NCBI RefSeq assembly: GCF_001895025.1
Contig: NZ_BCXI01000008.1
Location: 1 to 64,000, forward strand
DNA length: 64,000 nt
Direction: 5' to 3'
Origin: Rhodococcus zopfii NBRC 100606 = JCM 9919
GTDB taxonomy: Bacteria > Actinomycetota > Actinomycetes > Mycobacteriales > Mycobacteriaceae
Shown piece after piece: positions 61,864 through 64,000 of this stretch. Made by a program: the position numbers and the translations under genes. The notes beneath the pieces were generated by a model, which worked only from the letters and a program-made list of their open reading frames with translations, had not been told where the DNA came from and ran no database searches. Position 1 is the first letter of the stretch, and every line of letters starts with the position of its first letter.

Positions 61864-62265
61864 ATGACCGACCGGCCGGGCGAAGTGGTGGCGGCCGCGC
61901 TGTTCCGCGACGGCCGGCTGCTGCTAGCGCAACGCACCCGGCCCGCCGAACTCGCGGGACTGTGGGAACTACCCGGCGGCAAGGTCGAACCCGGGGAAAC
62001 CGTCGAGGACGCGCTGCGCCGCGAACTGCGCGAGGAACTCGGCGTCGAGGTCTCCGGCGGCGAACGCATCGGAGCGGCAGTGCCCCTTCCGGACGGACGG
62101 ATGCTGTGCGCCTACCGCGTCCAACTGGTCGCGGGTGTTCCCGCCCCGCTCGAACACTCCGCGCTGCGATGGGTCGATGCGGCGGAACTGTCGACCGTGC
62201 CGCTGGTGCCGAACGACCGCGAATGGCTACCGGACCTGCAGGAACATCTACTGCGGAGACAGTAG
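61864..62265 (+). CDS. mutT2: NUDIX hydrolase MutT2
   Basis: The 133-residue protein has a perfect NUDIX box (GGKVEPGETVEDALRRELREELGV near 37), preceded by LAQRTRPAELAGLWELP, and a C-terminal WVDAAELSTVPLVPND as in MutT/MutT2. It cleans oxidised nucleotides such as 8-oxo-dGTP and also acts on dCTP and methyl-CTP in mycobacteria. The position after pimE and phhB is that of Rv1160 (mutT2), which decides the paralogue. ATG 61864 follows GAGGAGCAGG. Confidence 0.9.
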   Translation: MTDRPGEVVAAALFRDGRLLLAQRTRPAELAGLWELPGGKVEPGETVEDALRRELREELGVEVSGGERIGAAVPLPDGRMLCAYRVQLVAGVPAPLEHSALRWVDAAELSTVPLVPNDREWLPDLQEHLLRRQ

Positions 62266-62305
62266 AATCCGCGCCGCGCTCAGGCCGCGCGGGAAGTCGA
62301 TGCGC

Positions 62306-62482
62306 TCAGGCCGCGCGCGCCTTCGCGAGCCGTTTCTCGAGTTCCTTCTTGCTGAGATCCTCGTGCTCGATCTTCTTCATCCGCATGATCACCACCGGGC
62401 ACTTGATGCACCGGACCTTCTTGCGGCAGCACTTCTTCTTCGGGGTGAGACGCGCGACCTTGCGCACCTTGACCTTGCCCAC
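62306..62482 (-). CDS. Small Lys/Cys-rich protein with CC-x5-C-x2-C motif
   Basis: A 58-residue open frame runs from GTG 62482 to TGA 62306. It starts MGKVKVRKVARLTPKKKCCRKK and continues VRCIKCPVVIMRMKKIEHEDL, with about 19 Lys/Arg and four Cys that could bind zinc, then a helical Lys/Glu tail. GGTGGGA lies 5 nt upstream. Third codon positions are nearly all G or C, as for real genes here. It fits a small nucleic-acid-binding protein; I have no family name. The FAD oxidase gene lies upstream of it in the same direction, separated by a long hairpin. Confidence 0.65.
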   Translation of the reverse strand: MGKVKVRKVARLTPKKKCCRKKVRCIKCPVVIMRMKKIEHEDLSKKELEKRLAKARAA

Positions 62483-62493
62483 TCGCGTCCCAC

Positions 62494-62540
62494 CCTGCCT
62501 TCCACGGACGTCATCGCAGTCGCCGACCGTGGAAGGCAGG
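62494..62540 (-). other. 14-bp hairpin before the small Cys/Lys-rich gene
   Basis: CCTGCCTTCCACGG (62494-62507) pairs perfectly with 62527-62540; the loop is 19 nt. It lies 12 nt before the FAD oxidase stop in plus coordinates and 12 nt before the start of the small gene. It has no T-tract for the minus strand. It may end the oxidase transcript partly or cover the ribosome site of the small gene. Confidence 0.65.
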
Positions 62541-62551
62541 TTAGCATTCCC

Positions 62552-63946
62552 TTATCGGGTGGGGCGAGGGCCGTGCACGGGGAAGTTCCCTCGCACGACG
62601 CAACGCGGATCCGTCGATTCCTTCACGTCGCGCAGGCGGCGCAACGTGTCGGGCGCGAACGCGAGATCGACGCCGTCGTGGTGCCCGAGCATCGACAGGG
62701 TCGTCGGCCCGGCGTACCACGGCTGCAGGATGTCGAGGGCCACGTCGATCGCCGCCTGTGCCGGCGCCGTCGCCTCGGGCACCGGTGCCATCGCCAGCAT
62801 CATCGCGACATACTCGCCCGCGACCGGTCCAGACGCTGCCGGCAGCGTGGGATCGTCACGGAACGCGCCACCCAGATGCCGGATCTGAGCCTGCACCAGC
62901 CCGCAGGCGGGATCGGACGCGTGGGTCAGCAGCGCGGTGAGTGCGTCGTCGTCCAGCGAGACCAGCGACGCGGACCCGGTCACCGCCGGTGTCGGATCGA
63001 CCGGCTCCTCGCACACGTCGCCGATCGCGCTCGGCTGCAGCGCGCCGATCGTGCTGCGCAGCAGCGTTCCGGCACCGGCGATCGGGCGCAGCAGCATCGC
63101 AAGGGTCGCGGCGCCCCCCAGCAACACCGCGTCCACCGCGCAGAACGACCGACCCCGAATCTCCTCCGGCAACTCCGGGATCGGCGGGAAATGCAGCACC
63201 GACGCGAAGAGCGTGAGCTCCCGCGGTGCCACCGTCGTGACCTCGGCGAAGGCCCGCCAGACGCGGGGAGCGTCCTCCACCGGGAACAGCAGTCGCCCGC
63301 CGGTCAGCTCCGGTGCCGGCACCAGCGCGATCTCCATTGCCGTGACGATTCCGAACTCGCCGCCGCCGCCGCGCAGCGCCCACATCAACGACGCGTCGGT
63401 GGAGTCGTCCACCCAGCGGTGGGCTCCGGTCGCGTCGACCAGCTCCACCGCCCGGATCGTGGCGGCCCCGGTGCCGTGGGCGCGACCGAACCAGGACAGG
63501 CCGCCGCTGAGACAGAAGCCCACGACCGTGACGTCGGGGCTCGAGCCGACCAGGCCGGTCAGGCCGGTGCCGTCGAGCGCGGACTGCAGTTGTCCCCACT
63601 TGACGCCGGCGCCGACCCGCGCGACGCGGGCGTCGGCGTCGATCCAGATGTCGTCCAGGGCGGCGGTGCGGATCAGCAGTGATCCGTCCGTCGCGGTCGT
63701 GGCGCCGTGCCCGCCGGGCTGCGCACTCACCGGCAGCGAATGGTCGATCGCGAAGCGCACGGCGTGCACGACGTCGGCCGCGGTCCGGGCGTGCAGCACC
63801 GCGCACGGGTGTTGCGGCACAGCCAGGTTCCAAGCCTGCGCGGCGTGGACGAACTCGTCGTCGGCGGGCAGAGTCAGGGCGCCTTCGATGCGGGCGGCAA
63901 GGTCGGGGAACGGGATCCGCGAGGCGGTCGTCGGTGTTGTGGTCAT
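62552..63946 (-). CDS. FAD-binding oxidase, BBE (berberine bridge) type
   Basis: The 464-residue protein has the PCMH-type FAD domain with covalent-FAD His (SAQPGGHGATTATDGSLLIRTAALDDIWID near 77), LVGSSPDVTVVGFCLSGGLSWFGRAHG near 140, WALRGGGGEFGIVT near 200, and the C-terminal BBE-like segment (PWYAGPTTLSMLGHHDGVDLAFAPDTLRRLRDVKESTDPRCVVRGNFPV) with the oxidase signature. The Cys of the second covalent bond is seen as FCLSGGLS. It would oxidise an alcohol or sugar with O2. ATG 63946 has no strong site. Sequence to 64000 holds no other gene start I can support. Confidence 0.87.
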   Translation of the reverse strand: MTTTPTTASRIPFPDLAARIEGALTLPADDEFVHAAQAWNLAVPQHPCAVLHARTAADVVHAVRFAIDHSLPVSAQPGGHGATTATDGSLLIRTAALDDIWIDADARVARVGAGVKWGQLQSALDGTGLTGLVGSSPDVTVVGFCLSGGLSWFGRAHGTGAATIRAVELVDATGAHRWVDDSTDASLMWALRGGGGEFGIVTAMEIALVPAPELTGGRLLFPVEDAPRVWRAFAEVTTVAPRELTLFASVLHFPPIPELPEEIRGRSFCAVDAVLLGGAATLAMLLRPIAGAGTLLRSTIGALQPSAIGDVCEEPVDPTPAVTGSASLVSLDDDALTALLTHASDPACGLVQAQIRHLGGAFRDDPTLPAASGPVAGEYVAMMLAMAPVPEATAPAQAAIDVALDILQPWYAGPTTLSMLGHHDGVDLAFAPDTLRRLRDVKESTDPRCVVRGNFPVHGPRPTR

Positions 63947-64000
63947 GTGGAGAAGCGTCGCCGGGCCGGGCCGGTGGCAACATCCCCGGAATGCGGGTAA

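Overview
This is high-GC DNA with actinobacterial gene style: many GTG starts, GTGA/ATGA stop-start overlaps and strong third-position G/C. The families point to a mycolic-acid actinomycete, most likely Rhodococcus or a close relative. The clearest marker is the block pimE - phhB-like dehydratase - mutT2 near the right end, which has the same order as Rv1159-Rv1159A-Rv1160 of Mycobacterium tuberculosis. An FHA-FHA-ABC exporter of the Rv1747 type, a LigB-type ATP-dependent DNA ligase and a Tat-secreted DUF1906 protein agree with this. The genus is an inference.

Layout. 1-2450: a cut metallo-beta-lactamase-fold gene, a decayed tyrosine recombinase and a secreted GH43-like protein closed by a strong terminator. 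2500-12450: a five-gene operon resembling acetophenone carboxylase (two HyuA-type subunits, a small zinc-ribbon subunit, a HyuB-type subunit and a fifth small subunit), followed by an AcoR-type activator; dyads lie upstream and a long hairpin precedes the fifth gene. 12467-26600: small catabolic and transport units, each with a local regulator: alpha/beta hydrolase with TetR, a condensation-GNAT fusion, LLM oxidoreductase with SDR, TetR with a membrane protein, an ArsR-arsenate reductase fusion with an APC permease, and an MFS remnant. 26507-34600: FHA-ABC exporter, quinone-oxidoreductase-like enzyme, methyltransferase, AraC regulator, VOC protein, lipoprotein, ArsR with SRPBCC, and an S4-HhH protein. 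34745-43322: recC-recB-recD with overlapping ends, then ligB in the opposite direction. 44914-49872: lipase-maturation-factor-like protein, VOC protein, MFS carrier, and an ECF41 sigma factor divergent from a carboxymuconolactone-decarboxylase-like gene. 49886-58591: LacI remnant, class I fumarase, CPBP protease, 2'-5' RNA ligase-like protein, XRE regulator with DUF1330, uracil glycosylase (Mug), heme monooxygenase-like protein, an Mrr homologue with an altered active site, and a DUF1906 protein. 58604-63946: a serine-triplet repeat protein, a secreted protein, pimE/phhB/mutT2, a 58-residue Cys/Lys-rich protein and a BBE-type FAD oxidase.

How parts work together. The carboxylase operon probably carboxylates a ketone at the cost of ATP, under control of the adjacent activator. 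RecBCD and LigB serve DNA repair. PimE acts in envelope glycolipid synthesis. Most other units are regulator-target pairs with visible palindromic operators between divergent genes.

The most notable signals are a 30-bp repeat inserted in frame three times in recC with a related copy in the same peptide frame in recB; a small protein with serine at every third residue for 24 triplets; the condensation-GNAT fusion; the Mrr homologue lacking catalytic residues; and two exactly spaced divergent ECF41-type promoters. No rRNA, tRNA, CRISPR array or intact insertion sequence was seen.
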